A stretch of DNA of 64,000 bases from Aplidium turbinatum (lineage: Eukaryota; Chordata; Ascidiacea; Aplousobranchia; Polyclinidae). Each line of letters opens with the position of its first letter. Position 1 is the first letter of the stretch. This document shows positions 33,853-45,680 of this stretch, piece after piece. Below the pieces are notes generated by a model, which did no database searches, had not been told where the DNA came from, and was given only the letters and a program-made list of their open reading frames with translations. The stretch covers positions 19,313,501 through 19,377,500 of the forward strand of contig OU964932.1 of NCBI GenBank assembly GCA_918807975.1, read 5' to 3'. The translations under genes were made by a program, and so were the position numbers.

Positions 33853-36800
33853 GTTGGTGAGTGTTTGTTGTAAGCTCAGAATGATTATTTTTGTATAAAG
33901 GAACTTATAAAATTTGAATTCACTGTTAGCTAGATCTTATTTCCAGGGCCGTTGAGAGGACAATTTGGGCCCGGTTCCAATGAGATTTTTTACGCCCAAA
34001 TCAAGATACTTCTTAGAAAAAACGCAAAAAATGCGCATTGGTTTCTTCAAGTTTTCGGGCCCCTTCGAAAGATTACGGCCACAAACCTCCAAATTTTTCC
34101 GGGCCCGGGTCCAAAAGTACCCCCTGGATCCCCTGTCAAGGCCTCTGATTATTTCTCTTTCAACATTTTTTTTTTCCAATTTTACGTGTTTTTGCATTTA
34201 AAAGTTGCATGATGCACTAAAAAAATGACTAGGCTACTTTTATAAATCAAAACATTAACTAGTTTTGCACAGAATGTAAAGGAAAGAGAAAACGGTGGCC
34301 CACAACGAAAATGATGGCAAGACAACATTTGCCAACATATAACGTTTATGACATCATCTTGACGTCATCGTCAAAAAGAAAACTAAAGTTTCTCTGTTAC
34401 ACCAGACCCATTGAGGAATTTCAAAACATGTGTGTAGCCCTTTAGATTGCTCGAAATAAGCAAAATGACTTGTTATCACCAGTGGGGCTAGGTATTGACT
34501 TTTAATTCTCTCCACACTTCTCAAACTTATGTGCTACATCCAAAAAATGATTTTGCGCTGGTAAGTTATCTGAAAGGCACTAGATGAAAGTGTTTTCTTT
34601 TAAATTAAAGAGTTCAACCGTCAGAATCATGACTTAACAGATCAAAAATGGGTGATATAAGCAAAAATGAATTGTGTAGGCTCTTGGGGCAGGGTATCTC
34701 ATCATCTGAGAGCAGAATGGTTGCTAATTTCAAATGTTTGGTAATCAAAACCATGGGAATTAATGCAGGTGGCTAAAAAATTTGAAACACTTAAAATTTG
34801 GAACAGGTCTAGGGATAGATATGCTATAGGACGCCTTGTGTTGTAGCCTAAATAAATATAAATAAAACGTCTTCTAACGTTAAATCTTGTAAAAAAAATG
34901 ATTTGCTCGCTGGAAAGTTAACGATGTTCACATCGGGTATGTTGACTTGAATATCTATTTTGTTAGGCTTATGTCAAGCAGCAGTCAAAATTTTCCCATC
35001 GACCAAAGATGCCTTTCTTCAACCAATTTACGGATGGCCACGGAGTCATATTTCCAATTGATGAAGAAAATCATAAAAAACAAAGGAAATTTGGATTAAT
35101 GACTTTTCGTGGGTACGAAAGTTATAACATGTTAAGCTGAAAATAATGCTTTGATATTTCTTACATCTTTGAATAACAATGCATTTTGACCACTTTGCAT
35201 AACCTCAACAACGCATTGCAAGCATTTCTAATATTACGCAGTGCAGTAGCCGTTAAACTTCCTACTGGCATGCCTTCATACAAAAACCTGCACGCCTGTT
35301 ATTCATAACATGTTTTCATTACTTACTGTTAAAACAAACTTGTGCTTAGTTAATTGTTAAAGATGATGTGCAGAAAAAAACTGCTTTTGTATAGTTTTAA
35401 ATGCTGACACTTGCACAGCAATCTGATCTCTGAACATTTATTGAAAATTTCTTTTTGCTATAACAGTTAGACTTGAATGAATTGGATTTAGTGGAAGGCT
35501 AGACACGAAAGTTAATTATTGCATCCACGTTCAAGCATGTCATGTGGGCCCTATCAAATCACAGCAACATGCTTTCAATTAGATTTAAACTGACATTTTG
35601 TCTTAGACGTTCCCATCATTTGGTCCCACAGCCAAAGTTAAAATGTAGATGGTGATGTTACTCAACCATGTGGCCTACGTATTATCTAAGTTAGCTGACT
35701 TTATTTACTTGACGGATTTTGTGCATGTTTGTATGTAAACTTGATCTCTTACAGATTTGGCGTAGGAAAACGGAGCATGGAAAACAAATGCCTTGAAGAA
35801 GCCTCGTACATGAACGAGGCTATTCGAAACGAAAATGGAAAGCCGTTTAATATTTCTGTGAGTTTATATTGTTGTATTCTATATGTAGTTCAGTTCAGTT
35901 GTTTTTATTTCTGACCATCACAGCAAAAACAATATAAGTCAGCATAGCAAAGGTCGAGAAAAAGGTAGAAGCGACAAAACGCGAACGTTAATGCTTGTGG
36001 CCGCAATAAATTGCGTCCGAAATAAGTTACTATTTCGGTCACAAGCACGTGGTTTTAATTACTTAAAGAATTTTGCTTTGTCAAACGTTTTTCCTTCCTT
36101 AGAAACACTCTTCCACTGAAGTGAAAAATACAATTTAAAAAAAAAAAGCTTTTTAATGCTTTAGCCTTCTGTCCCTTGCATCAGGTTCCTTCAAAATGAA
36201 TAATGTACAGTGGTTACCTTGAAAAGTTATTTTCTGCCTTTGAATTATAGAATAAAAGATTATGCAACCATTAAAACTAATTAAAATTATTTACTAAAAC
36301 TAATTAAAACCATTAAAACACTCTTGGTAGCAATTTCTTTTTGTAACAGTCATGCTACGGAAAACTTATTTGGAGCAAACAACACGTTAGATTCAGTAAT
36401 TTTATTGCTTCCTGATAAAATAAAAAGTAAAGCATTCATACCGAACATGTGTTCTTTGCTGCCACTACCTGCATCCTCTGAAGGAGCATTTTTATTTTCG
36501 TAATGGCCAGAGCTTTTGACTCGTTTGTGTTATTTATCATATGCTAGCGCCAGTGTTTCCCAAACTTTTTTTTAATAGCGCCCCCCTGGACAACGAACAG
36601 AGTATCAAACGCCCCCTTTGACAAAAAAAGTAAAATCAAAGTTATTTTCCATTCATCACAACTTAAAGTCCAACTCTAATGATCCGGATGAGGTTGGTGC
36701 AATGTCATCAGCCTCTTGATATCGCGTTCCAGTTTGGATAGGAACAATCTTAAGTCTCCCAGTCTAACTATGTCAAGACGGTTTTTTTTGTTATCCAGAC

Positions 36801-39800
36801 GCGTTGTTAGTGAAAGCACGCTTCACCAAGTAGGCTATGAGCTGGGAAAGGCAATGATAAAAACTTTGACCCGATTCCACACGTGAGCTCTAGGGTATTT
36901 CTCTTTGATTTGGTTCTGTAGCCAGAACGATTGATACGAGATATTGAACTTCGGTTTGAGTGCAAAATCGCTTTGCAATGTTATCAGTTCCTCCTCAAGA
37001 ATTCCATGTTCGGAAATATGACAGAATGGGTCGATTATCCAGTCATGGATTTCTAACAGGCATACATTCTGGAATCGAACTCCCATGCCTTTGTGTACTT
37101 CTTGAGGATGATTGCTGTACGTCTCTACATTAACATCAGAAATGCCTTTGTCACTCGTATCAAGTTGATGCAAGCTTGAGAATTGGAAAACTTCTCGTCT
37201 AGCTAAATCTCGTTGATACAACACGAGCTTATTTCGTTACCCTGAAGGGATAATTTTAATTCATTAAATTTGGAAAATATGCCTGACAAGTAGGCAATAT
37301 CATTTCTCACAACCAGGACGTCATTTGCAAGGCCAGGGTCACAACTATTTAGAAATTCTACGATGGTTTCAAACAGGGAATAAAATCGTGCAAGGCAATT
37401 TTTCTTGGAAAGCCATCGTACTTCGGTGTGGAGTAGTAGCCTATATACGCTCAAAAGCTTTATCATTTTCATTGCACAATCGTTTGAATAAGCGTGTATT
37501 CAGAGCGTGCGCTTTAGTTTTATTCACTGCTTTGATGACAGTCTTCAAAGATAAATTAAGACGAACGCTAGATCAAAATATTCTCGGATTGTAAGATCGG
37601 ATTTGCGTAATCGCATTGCTTCAAATTGTCATGCGTTACGTTATGACCTCAACTAACTTGTATGGCACTGCGAAGCGACATTGCCAACATAATTGCCACA
37701 ATATCTGCCACAAAGCTCTTATAGTCACCGTCTTCTTTTGTATGTCTTTGAAGCGAAACATGACAAAAAATGCTTTGCAATCCTCTTCTTGTAACTGCCC
37801 CGATTTACTCTCAGCGCCCCCCAATCGCCCACTTTATAGCCAGCGCCCCCTTCATGGTCGCAAACGCCCCCAGGGGGGCGCTGGCGCCCACTTTGGGAAC
37901 CACTGCAGCTAGCCCATTTATCTTTACTTTAGAGTTTTCTCTACAATGCAGTGTCTAACAACATCTGCCACATCATTTTTGGAAAAAGGTTTCATTATGA
38001 TGACGAAAAATTCAAGAAAATGATGCATTTGCTTTTGCGAAGGTGATGAAAGCTTGATCAATATTGCAATATGCTTGCAAGCTAAGTCATAGACGCTCAC
38101 AGTGCACATAGATAATGCAGCGCAAAAGTGATGAACTGAGCTGTGCTTTTTTTTTTAATGCATAGACATATTCACAAAAGCGTGGGAGTCCTCCCATCAT
38201 TGAACAGTACCTTCAAACGTTATCATCACTGTTTCACAGATGCTATCTTCTACTTCGTTATGTCTATTAACGTGGTACACATCAGTCTAAATTGTAAATT
38301 GTCTTTTAATTTTTTTTTTTTTTTTGCATTGGCACCCTTAAAACTGCATGTATGCCTATGCAAGCGTTTTTGACTTGAAAATCGTCAAATTTAAACATTG
38401 AATGAAGGTGACATTTTAGTTCAATAACATAATGCGTTCTTCTGGTGCAAACTAAGCTAAACTATCACAAAAATGTGTAAGATGATAATAATCTGATCTT
38501 ATTCCAACGTTTCGTCATCAGACACGACTGACTTCTTCTGGGAGATTGTGATTAGATTGTGTGATTAGCTGTAGATTGTGTGATTAGACTTGTCAGATTG
38601 TGATTAGCTGTCTAGAACAATAACACAGGGCCATTTTGGTGTAAACTAAGTGGCTTAGTGGTTAGTGCGCCCGCCTCTGAAGCGGTAGGCATGGGTTCGA
38701 TACCTTGTCGGGTCATACCAAAGACTTTTTTAAAATGGTACTGAATCTAATTCCTGCTTGGCACTGAGGAGTGGATTCGGGTAATAATGTACTCAGTTAC
38801 GCCTTTATACGGCTGCATTGACACTGTCTGTTTTGTAAAGCGCTGAAGAGCAACGCATTCTGCGTTGGATACAGCGCTATATAAAATTATATAAAACATT
38901 ATTATTATTAAATCAACTACACATACAAAATGAAATGCAGCTTCGAAACAAAAATTGTCGCGCGCAAATTTTGAAGCTAGAAAAAGAAATTTATATTTTA
39001 TTAATCAACAAGAAACTTTATAACACCGGAACAAAGCTGATTATCAGCTTACACATCTTGTGATAGTTCAACTGAGTTTTCACCAAAATAACGTGGCACA
39101 TTTATTCTATTAGGCTTAAATCGTCAGGTTTGTTGATGCTTTAGCTCATTTATATGTTAATGATGTGTTTAACTCATACCATTGGAAGATGGCTAAACAT
39201 TTTTCATTTATTCAAAATTATCGTTTTTTACAGTATCAATGATCCTGTTTCTAATATTTTCAATGCAATAATGGTTCTTGCTCCTGGATTCATGAAATTA
39301 CCTCCGTTTTCTTCGCATAACCAACGCGTGAAAGACGATATCAAAGTAGTGTCACGTAAGAGTTTTTATATGTTATTTAAACTGGAGTAGTGTATCACGA
39401 AGTGTCATTAACTTCAAAGTTAAAGTTATTATAATTCCATAACAAGCTTCCGAAACGTTGTCAAAATATGACATCATTCGCTATTTTGTTGTCAACAGAA
39501 ATGGTTGGTGACATCATCAAAGAACACGAGGCGACTTTCGATGAGGGTGATATTAGAGATTTCATTGACGCTTTTATAGTGGAGATGAAAAAAGAAAACA
39601 ACCCTGGGTTTACTGTGGGTTTAAAGCTTGACGTTGTGGATGTCTACTGTTATTCTTGCTGTTTGACCATTTGCTTAGCAGGCTACAGTATTGTCTGACT
39701 ATATCGGCATGTTACGATGCGTTAACTTCACTTCAACTCACAAACTTTAAATTTTCGAAATGTATATAACGTATGACGTTCAACAGTTTTCAATGTTTAC

Positions 39801-42800
39801 CTCTAGTAAGCTTTGTTGTTGTTACTTCTATTAATTACTTTGTGATTTGTCTAGAAAAAAGCAAATATTGAGTTAAGATTAGAATATTCATAATAAAATG
39901 TACTTAAAACGTAACATTTAATGTACCGAACTATCCGAGGGTGCTGAAAAACCAGCATCATAAATGATCAAAGCAGAAGTGGTTGTTTTCTTGGACGACG
40001 ACAACCACTCAAAAGATCGGGAAAAGATTTTCCTGATCGCTGCAAAGGTCGTTAGCAGCAAGCCATAAACTTTATTTTGCTGATTTATTGCAAGATGAAA
40101 ATTTAAGTAGCCTACAATCGGTCAAAAATTTTAGAAGTCGTAAAGCAACAAAAATAAACGGCAGCCCATCATTATTATTCAAATTTATTTAAAGCGATTT
40201 CACTTTCTCCGCTTTGTGCGTTTAGGTTTCATAATAATGGCATAGCCTTTCTTGCCTTTGCAGCATGTGTTCACGAAATTATGGCCAAGTTATCTGTCTC
40301 CGTATTGTGACATAGATTGTCGCGCAATCGTGACAGGTTGGATAGCAGCTCATACATGGCGGTTATCAAAAAGAAAGAACAGCATGTTTATGTTATATCA
40401 TGCGCATCATTTCTATATTGTTTTCTTTTTGTTTTCTTTATCAAAACATTAAACATTTGTTGCACAGTACACTCAGCTGGTCCATTACGTACGAGATTTG
40501 TTTGTGGCTGGAACAGACTCAACTTCTAACCTGTTATATTGGAGTATGTTGTGTTTGATCCATTACCCTGAAGCACAAAAAAAACTACATAACGAAGTTA
40601 TGGAAGTATTGGGTAAGTACCGTACCTCACTATTTAGCCTTGTCTAGCCTGTAAAAGAAACAAATTTTACATTGAATAGAAATTGCTACAGAACATACAA
40701 TATCACACAGAAAGATGCCAAGATGATCTGAACATTTGAGAACTGCTTTACCTTGCTCACATACGAAATGATAACGGAAAAATTGTACGCAGCACAAGTA
40801 CGGGTCAAGCATCTGAAAAGGAGAGTCAATAAGTTGTGCTCAAAAGAAGTGCCAGAGTAGATCACGCATAAGATTGACGGAAGCACATTATGCTTCCATT
40901 CATTTTTTTTAAAAACGCACATTTTGATCTCTATTAATTATGTCATTTTTTTGTATTTTATTGCTGTATATTGCGTCATAAGTTGATTTAAACTTTCTGT
41001 AGCATGCATGCTTGCAATGAGCAACAATCTGTGACATTTCAATTTGTAACTTGTTTACTCTCAATCAGTCTTTGCCTAGGCTATAATTAACATCTGCTTG
41101 TTCTAGATGGTAAAACAGTAAGAGCGTTACCTGATATTGGCTTTTTAAACTTTAGCTTTTGCAAAATAAGGAAAAATTTGACGCTTCCGTACTGCAATGT
41201 TCGAAAAAGTGTTTTAGGGCGATAAGCTCATAAAATGTGAGTCCCACATACTTGTTCCAAGCATCTGGGGATGAGAAAATAAGGTTCTTGTTATACTAAG
41301 CCATCGGCATTAACGAGAGTAGGATGTCCAGTTCCTTTCTCTAGCCCGCTTTTCCTTCAGCAACTATGCTCACCCAATTTATCACACCCTGCTGGGTAGG
41401 GGTGAGCGGTGTTTTTCAACAATCAGCTGAAGCCGGGAGTCGAACCAGAATTGCATGATTGGAAAGCGAACACCTTATCCGATGCACAATCCCACCTCTG
41501 CTGAAGTTTGAGTTTAAAAACGTTAGCTAAGTTGTTTGATGCGATTTATAATACACTGCAGAGTCATGTAGCCTAGACCCAGTGTTTATAAAAAAGCTAC
41601 TCAGCTTAATAAATTTTATTTATAGAAATTTTGTTTTGCCAGGTCCCAATGGTGTGATGTCTATGTCCAAAAAAGATGAAATGCCTTATACTAACGCTTT
41701 TGTCGAAGAACTTTATCGATTTCGCACCATAGCAGCCATTGGCGCTCTACACACTCCAAACGAGGACGCTGAATTAAATGGATACAACATTCCAAAAGAT
41801 ACTATGGTCGACTTTCTTAAAGTTACCTGATTTCTAAAAACGTGTTTAAGAAACTTATTGACTGAACATCAAGGCTTCACTGATTTAGTAGGCCTAGTTT
41901 TTTTTTAAGTTTTAATCCTTTATGTCATCATTACTTCACTTGTATCAGCGCCAAACTTTGCAAACGTGCAAAGAGAAAATTTAAACAGGATGAGCGATCG
42001 GCTCTCGGGGTGTACATTTGTGTGACTCCATTCACGGGTCATAAAAAATGAAATAACCCACAGTTGACGACCAGAAACTTTACTAAATCAATATCTGTGG
42101 TTCAAAGCGATTGCAAGTATGCGAAAATTATAAACTGCTAGAAATAACCTACCAAAGAGGCTTTCTCAGTATGAGAAAAAAAGTAGTCACCCAACCAAAT
42201 ATCAAGGCAGGTGTACAGTGAGAGATGCTACAAACAGTACAGCTGCTAAATATTTTTCAAAGCAAACACAAGCTTAAATACAATTTTCACATCGCTGAGT
42301 ACCATAATGGCGAACGGCGACCATTTTTTTGGGTGTTCACTTTTTTCATCAGGATTTAAACACAGTTCAGTTTGTTTTTATTTCTGACCATCACAACGAA
42401 AAAACACACTAGATCTGCAATTTGTGCAACAGCTGTTCATATCAAAATATGATGTGATATGTGAGAGGTAATGTTGTGATATGATATAAAGAGTCACAGT
42501 GAGAATCAAGCGAACGCTTGAAACTTTCTAAAAAAAAAACGGAACAACCAAAAAAGTGGTTACCGTGCACCACTGCTGAGTACATTCATTACTACGTCAT
42601 GTAAACATGTAAAATGTTGTACCACAACACTGTTATTTGAATATATTTACCAAATCATGGTTTTAGCACTTCACCTTCTTTGGTAGCCTGCAATGGAAGT
42701 ACACAGCGGTCTATATCTATGCTTGTTTCAGTAGGCCACACCTTTGTGAAAAGATTTCAATAGTAGCCTATTACACTTTTTATACTTCAATGAAACCATG

Positions 42801-43160
42801 ATCTCATTCATAAAAGAATTGATTAACTGTATCACTTCTTAGGTATGTGCCAACTTATGGGCGGTCCATAACGACAAAACTATATGGAAAGAACCAGATA
42901 AATTTTGCCCGGAACGTTTTTTGGATGAAAATGGGAACTTTGTTCGTTCCAACAACGTCATAGCGTTCTCCATTGGACCACGTCATTGCTTGGGAGAGCT
43001 GCTAGCCCGGATGGAAGTTTTAATTTTTCTCGTCTCGTTGGTTCAGAAGTTCGAGTTTGTACCTGATCCATCTGCGGATAAACTTCCGGATATCGAAAGC
43101 GGATCAAATGGAGTTCTATTCGTTCCTCATTCTTTTTTGTTAGCTGCAAACGAACGCTAG
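33586..43160 (+). CDS. Cytochrome P450, CYP2-clan type, complete nine-exon gene
   Basis: Predicted ER-membrane haem monooxygenase of 496 residues, the normal CYP2 length. Exons: 33586-33852, 34967-35112, 35755-35857, 37933-38042, 39234-39355, 39499-39614, 40468-40612, 41643-41806, 42843-43160. Phases join cleanly with no stop. Landmarks: hydrophobic anchor (about residues 9-27), hinge [19 protein letters not shown]-helix AGTDST (302-307), ExxR (359-362), PERF (414-417) and haem loop [10 protein letters not shown] with Cys440. Start chosen because the anchor follows at once and it matches the ATG of the arm copies. Odd points: the donor of exon 8 is ATG|gtcgac (the paralogues have gtaagt) and the donor of exon 1 is CAG|gttggt; both are weaker. 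Intron 3 contains a hAT element. Substrate unknown; partner would be NADPH-P450 reductase. Confidence 0.94.
33944..34147. mobile_element. hAT MITE in intron 1 of the intact P450
   Basis: 204 bp. Ends CAGGGCCGTTGAGAGGA and (inverted) CAGAGGCCTTGACAGGGGA. Flanks CTTATTTC (33936-33943) and ATTATTTC (34148-34155) agree at 7 of 8. Contains 'gggcccgggtccaaaagtac', shared with 23905-23925. Confidence 0.85.
34156..34966. other. Intron 1 remainder, nothing recognised
   Basis: No frame or repeat of note. Confidence 0.5.
34967..35112 (+). CDS. Intact P450 exon 2
   Basis: 146 nt, residues 90-138: [20 protein letters not shown] then [20 protein letters not shown] and KFGLMTFRG. Acceptor ttag|GCTTAT, donor GTGG|gtacga. 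Confidence 0.92.
35755..35857 (+). CDS. Intact P450 exon 3
   Basis: 103 nt: [20 protein letters not shown] then [14 protein letters not shown], the helix C/D region. Donor TTTCT|gtgagt. Confidence 0.92.
35858..36550. other. Intron 3, first part, with a dispersed repeat tail
   Basis: 35888-35995 carries 'tttttatttctgaccatcacagc' and 'gagaaaaaggtagaagc', also found at 42365-42400, 59390-59465 and, in part, in the 580-bp repeats (20990-21030). Origin of this dispersed repeat unknown. Otherwise nothing. Confidence 0.55.
36551..37905 (-). mobile_element. hAT element, ZBED5/Buster-like, internally deleted, in intron 3 of the intact P450
   Basis: About 1355 bp. Ends CAGTGTTTCCCAAACTTTTT and (inverted) CAGTGGTTCCCAAAGTGGG, with 'gcgccccc' runs inside both. 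The target copies are unclear: GCTAGC appears on each side, two bases out of register. Carries transposase pieces on the - strand (36835-37570). Confidence 0.85.
36835..37570 (-). pseudogene. ZBED5-like hAT transposase, partial
   Basis: Order on the - strand: [20 protein letters not shown], then [20 protein letters not shown], then [20 protein letters not shown] and LSLQG, and near the end [16 protein letters not shown]. These are blocks of ZBED5/ZBED8/FAM200 proteins ('[20 protein letters not shown]', 'LAYLADIFxxLNxLNxxLQG'). Frame changes and a missing N-terminus show it is not functional. Confidence 0.85.
37933..38042 (+). CDS. Intact P450 exon 4
   Basis: 110 nt: [20 protein letters not shown] then [16 protein letters not shown]. 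It begins only 27 bases after the end of the hAT element, which has spared the acceptor (ttag). Confidence 0.92.
38043..38639. other. Intron 4, first part, nothing recognised
   Basis: Short 'gtgattag' reiterations at 38548-38610 only. Confidence 0.5.
38640..38900 (+). repeat. tRNA-derived SINE, family 2
   Basis: Head: A-box TGGCTTAGTGGTTAGTGCG, a CGCCTCTGAAGCG arm and B-box GGTTCGATACC. Tail: 'gacactgtctgttttgtaaagcgctg ... tacagcgctatataaaattat' then ATT repeats. The tail recurs at 55715-55850. The head lacks a proper acceptor stem 3' half, so it is not a tRNA gene. Confidence 0.85.
39234..39355 (+). CDS. Intact P450 exon 5
   Basis: 122 nt: [20 protein letters not shown] then [20 protein letters not shown]. 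Acceptor tacag|T, donor TCAC|gtaaga. Confidence 0.92.
39499..39614 (+). CDS. Intact P450 exon 6
   Basis: 116 nt: [20 protein letters not shown] then [18 protein letters not shown]. Donor TTTACT|gtgggt. Confidence 0.92.
39615..40467. other. Intron 6, nothing recognised
   Basis: No gene or clear repeat. Confidence 0.5.
40468..40612 (+). CDS. Intact P450 exon 7 (I-helix)
   Basis: 145 nt: [20 protein letters not shown] then [26 protein letters not shown] replaces the GGTDTT of the two arm genes, keeping the acid/hydroxyl pair. Confidence 0.93.
40613..41244. other. Intron 7, first part, nothing recognised
   Basis: AT-rich. No repeats noted. Confidence 0.5.
41245..41515 (-). repeat. SINE-like repeat, family 3
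   Basis: The reverse complement has a tRNA-like head (B-box GGTTCGACTCC) followed by 'gctgattgttgaaaaacaccgctcacc' and 'tactctcgttaatgccgatgg'. Related sequence lies at 44300-44441 and 45592-45680, and weakly at 27700-27840. Confidence 0.65.
41643..41806 (+). CDS. Intact P450 exon 8 (K-helix)
   Basis: 164 nt: [20 protein letters not shown], ExxR at 359-362. Donor ATG|gtcgac lacks the usual purine-rich +3 to +5. Confidence 0.92.
41985..42185. repeat. Degenerate SINE (family 1) tail
   Basis: Words such as 'gctctcggggtgt', 'gaaactttactaaatcaatatctg' and 'gcaagtatgcgaaaat' match the family 1 SINE in order, with much decay. Confidence 0.5.
42186..42842. other. Intron 8 remainder
   Basis: 42365-42400 holds another copy of the 'ttatttctgaccatcacaacg' dispersed repeat. 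Nothing else. Confidence 0.5.
42843..43160 (+). CDS. Intact P450 exon 9 (haem-binding)
   Basis: 318 nt with [43 protein letters not shown], then [20 protein letters not shown] with the haem Cys440. Ends SFLLAANER. Confidence 0.94.
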   Translation, partial: VCANLWAVHNDKTIWKEPDKFCPERFLDENGNFVRSNNVIAFSIGPRHCLGELLARMEVLIFLVSLVQKFEFVPDPSADKLPDIESGSNGVLFVPHSFLLAANER

Positions 43161-43747
43161 TTTTTTGATGCATTAGAGTTTTTGTACTAAGCCGCCTATG
43201 CTGACCGATTTATTTATTGTGATTTATTTACAAATGCTTCATCTATTCGTCAGCATAGCATAATATATCAGACCAGCTGTAATTATTTCATAAATAGATC
43301 AAACACAGAATCTGGGCATAAATGTATGCAGGTACTGGGAACAATGATCTGGTTAGAGGTTCAAAGCAGCTTGAAAAACTTTTCATTGTTTTAAAAAAGA
43401 GATGAAACCCCTAATTTTACAAAGCTTTGAAGAATCGTAAATTTTATGTGATGGAAATCTAATCTCTGCTTATTTCTTGTAATTTTGTGTAAACGTTATC
43501 TAAAATAAATGTTTGTTTTTCTTTTGGTGAGTATTTTAAAGAGCGGGAACATCGTATGATTCTGTTACATTTTTTTGTGTCTAAAGTGACAAAATTATCG
43601 TTTCTGTAGGGTGGCAATTGACTAGTACTGTAGACCGTATGGTCGTGTCGTTGTCTCTCTGCACTATGGGAACTTGTGCCACTTTTGCAGTGTGTAGGCT
43701 GTACAACTTGCAAATTTCTACCATGTACTGATTCTGGAAACTAAACC
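43161..43747. other. 3' flank of the intact P450
   Basis: An AATAAA lies at about 43505. It may or may not be the poly(A) signal. No other gene. Confidence 0.4.
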
Positions 43748-43950
<203 letters not shown>

Positions 43951-44299
43951 ACGGCCGCTATCAAATGAAATTGGAAATCGCCTTACTCGAGTTTCACCCT
44001 TGTTTAAGATCATCAGTGTGCATACCCTCGTTGTTTTGAACGTAAATCAAGGTTTTAACTTAATGGAAATTGTGCACGTCGTTAACGAGTGGGAATCAAG
44101 GCTCTGTCATATTGATCCAACATGCATTCTTAAGCACTCGGCCACGTACCAAAGCAATGATGATTTCTACAAATCTTCACCAATCTATAATAGGCTACTT
44201 TTTTTATTTGTTTTAATGAAACCCCAAGTCTTGACTCCATCAAACCAACGCTTTGCAGTCTTGAAGTGTAGTGATTTGTATTAAAAGGATGTGGTCCCA
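43951..44299. other. Intergenic, nothing recognised
   Basis: A 94-codon frame at 44000-44284 has no recognisable feature. Confidence 0.5.
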
Positions 44300-44449
44300 C
44301 ACTCAGTTATGCCTACTGAGCTTTGGGGAATGAGAAGATAAAGTTCTCATCACATTTAGCTTTCGGCACTAATGAGAGTAGGGTGACCAGTTCCTTTCTC
44401 TCTGCTCTACCGTCTTTCCTTCAGCAATTTATTACACCGTGGGTAGAGG

Positions 44450-44714
44450 CAGGGCCGGATTTAACTGATGGGGGGCCCGAGGCACTTTTAGATCAGGGGG
44501 CTCCGGTGCAAAATTTTTTTTGCGCCTACGGCGCGAAAAACCACCTCTACGTCTACAGTAGCATTAATTCCAGCACTGCACTGCATTTTGCAGAAACTTC
44601 AAAGGCTGAACGAAAGAAAAAATAGCACAAAACACACATTTTTTTCCACGTATGGAGGCTCTTCAAAAGTCGGGGGTCACCTGCACCCTCTTCCCTACCC
44701 TAAATCCGGGCCTG
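44450..44714. mobile_element. hAT MITE, CAGGGCCGGATTTA family
   Basis: 265 bp. Termini CAGGGCCGGATTTA and (inverted) CAGGCCCGGATTTA. Perfect 8-bp target duplication GGTAGAGG at 44442-44449 and 44715-44722. Interior words ('gcacttttagatc', 'ctgcaccctct') are shared with 48275-48611. Confidence 0.95.
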
Positions 44715-44744
44715 GGTAGAGGTGAGATGACGCAGCCTATAGAC

Positions 44745-45583
44745 CAGGGGTTCTTAAACTTTTTTAAACACGGACCCCTTACAAATTTTTTTGGATTGTG
44801 TGGACCCCCTTCATGACCTAGTCTGATAAATCTTTTTTGATCATTGAACATGACGCAATAAAATTAAAATGAATTGGTAACAAAATTTATTTCCATTTGA
44901 ATAAGGACCTTCTAATGATCCTTCTTTTAGGGTGAAACAGGCTGTCAAGGGTTTAGAGAGTAGTAACTAGGCCTACATTTGATTTGAGGTAACAAAAATT
45001 ATGTTTTATTAAATTTAAGAAATAGCGAATGCAGATTGTTTTTCAATATCTTCGATTTAATTTCATTAATATGAAGGATGCTGCTGTTTGTCTTTAACAA
45101 GAACATGAAATTGTGGCTTCGTCTTTGATAGGGCAACATGCATGTCATCCTTTGCATCCAACCGGTTTCGACTCTTTGTTCTGGTAGTTAGGCTATCAAG
45201 GATGAAAATCCGGATTCACATAAATATGTAGGCTAGTCGTAAAAGGGATTATAGCAGCCATGGCTCTCTTTACCAAAAGGGGATATGCATAAACCTTTCA
45301 CAATCTTTACCTAGCCCAGCTGACGTCTAGCTTAGCTGCAACTGATAAAATTTTGCAATGTTGAAATAGCGGCAAAAACAATTATGTGGGAAGTGACGTA
45401 ATAAACGTACGTTACAAAAGTTGAAACTCAAACTAGAAATCATCAGCATTGTTTGAAGTTAATATCTTTTCTTTTGAAAAATTTATTCCATTTTTGAAAG
45501 ATTTCCATTGGGCCTTCATGGACCCCCTAAAACTAGTCCGCGTATCCCTTGGGGGTCCATGGACCCCAGTTTAAGAACCCCTG
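44745..45583. mobile_element. hAT MITE, CAGGGGTTCTTAAACT family
   Basis: 839 bp. Near-identical inverted ends CAGGGGTTCTTAAACT and CAGGGGTTCTTAAACTGG. Perfect 8-bp target duplication CTATAGAC at 44737-44744 and 45584-45591. Contains half of the palindromic MITE (44910-44990). No transposase. Confidence 0.95.
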
Positions 45584-45680
45584 CTATAGACTAAAGCGCT
45601 GGTTTTTCAATCATACAAACCTGGTTCGATATCCGGCTTAAGCTGGTTGTTGAAAATTGTTCCTCACCTCTAACTAGGAC

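Larger units (their letters stand above)
44300..45680. repeat. SINE-like repeat (family 3) split by two MITEs
   Basis: The pieces 44300-44449, 44715-44744 and 45584-45680 make one SINE-like copy related to 41245-41515 once the two insertions are set aside. Shared words are 'gagagtagggtgaccagttcctttctct' and, in the head, GGTTCGATATCC. Confidence 0.65.
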
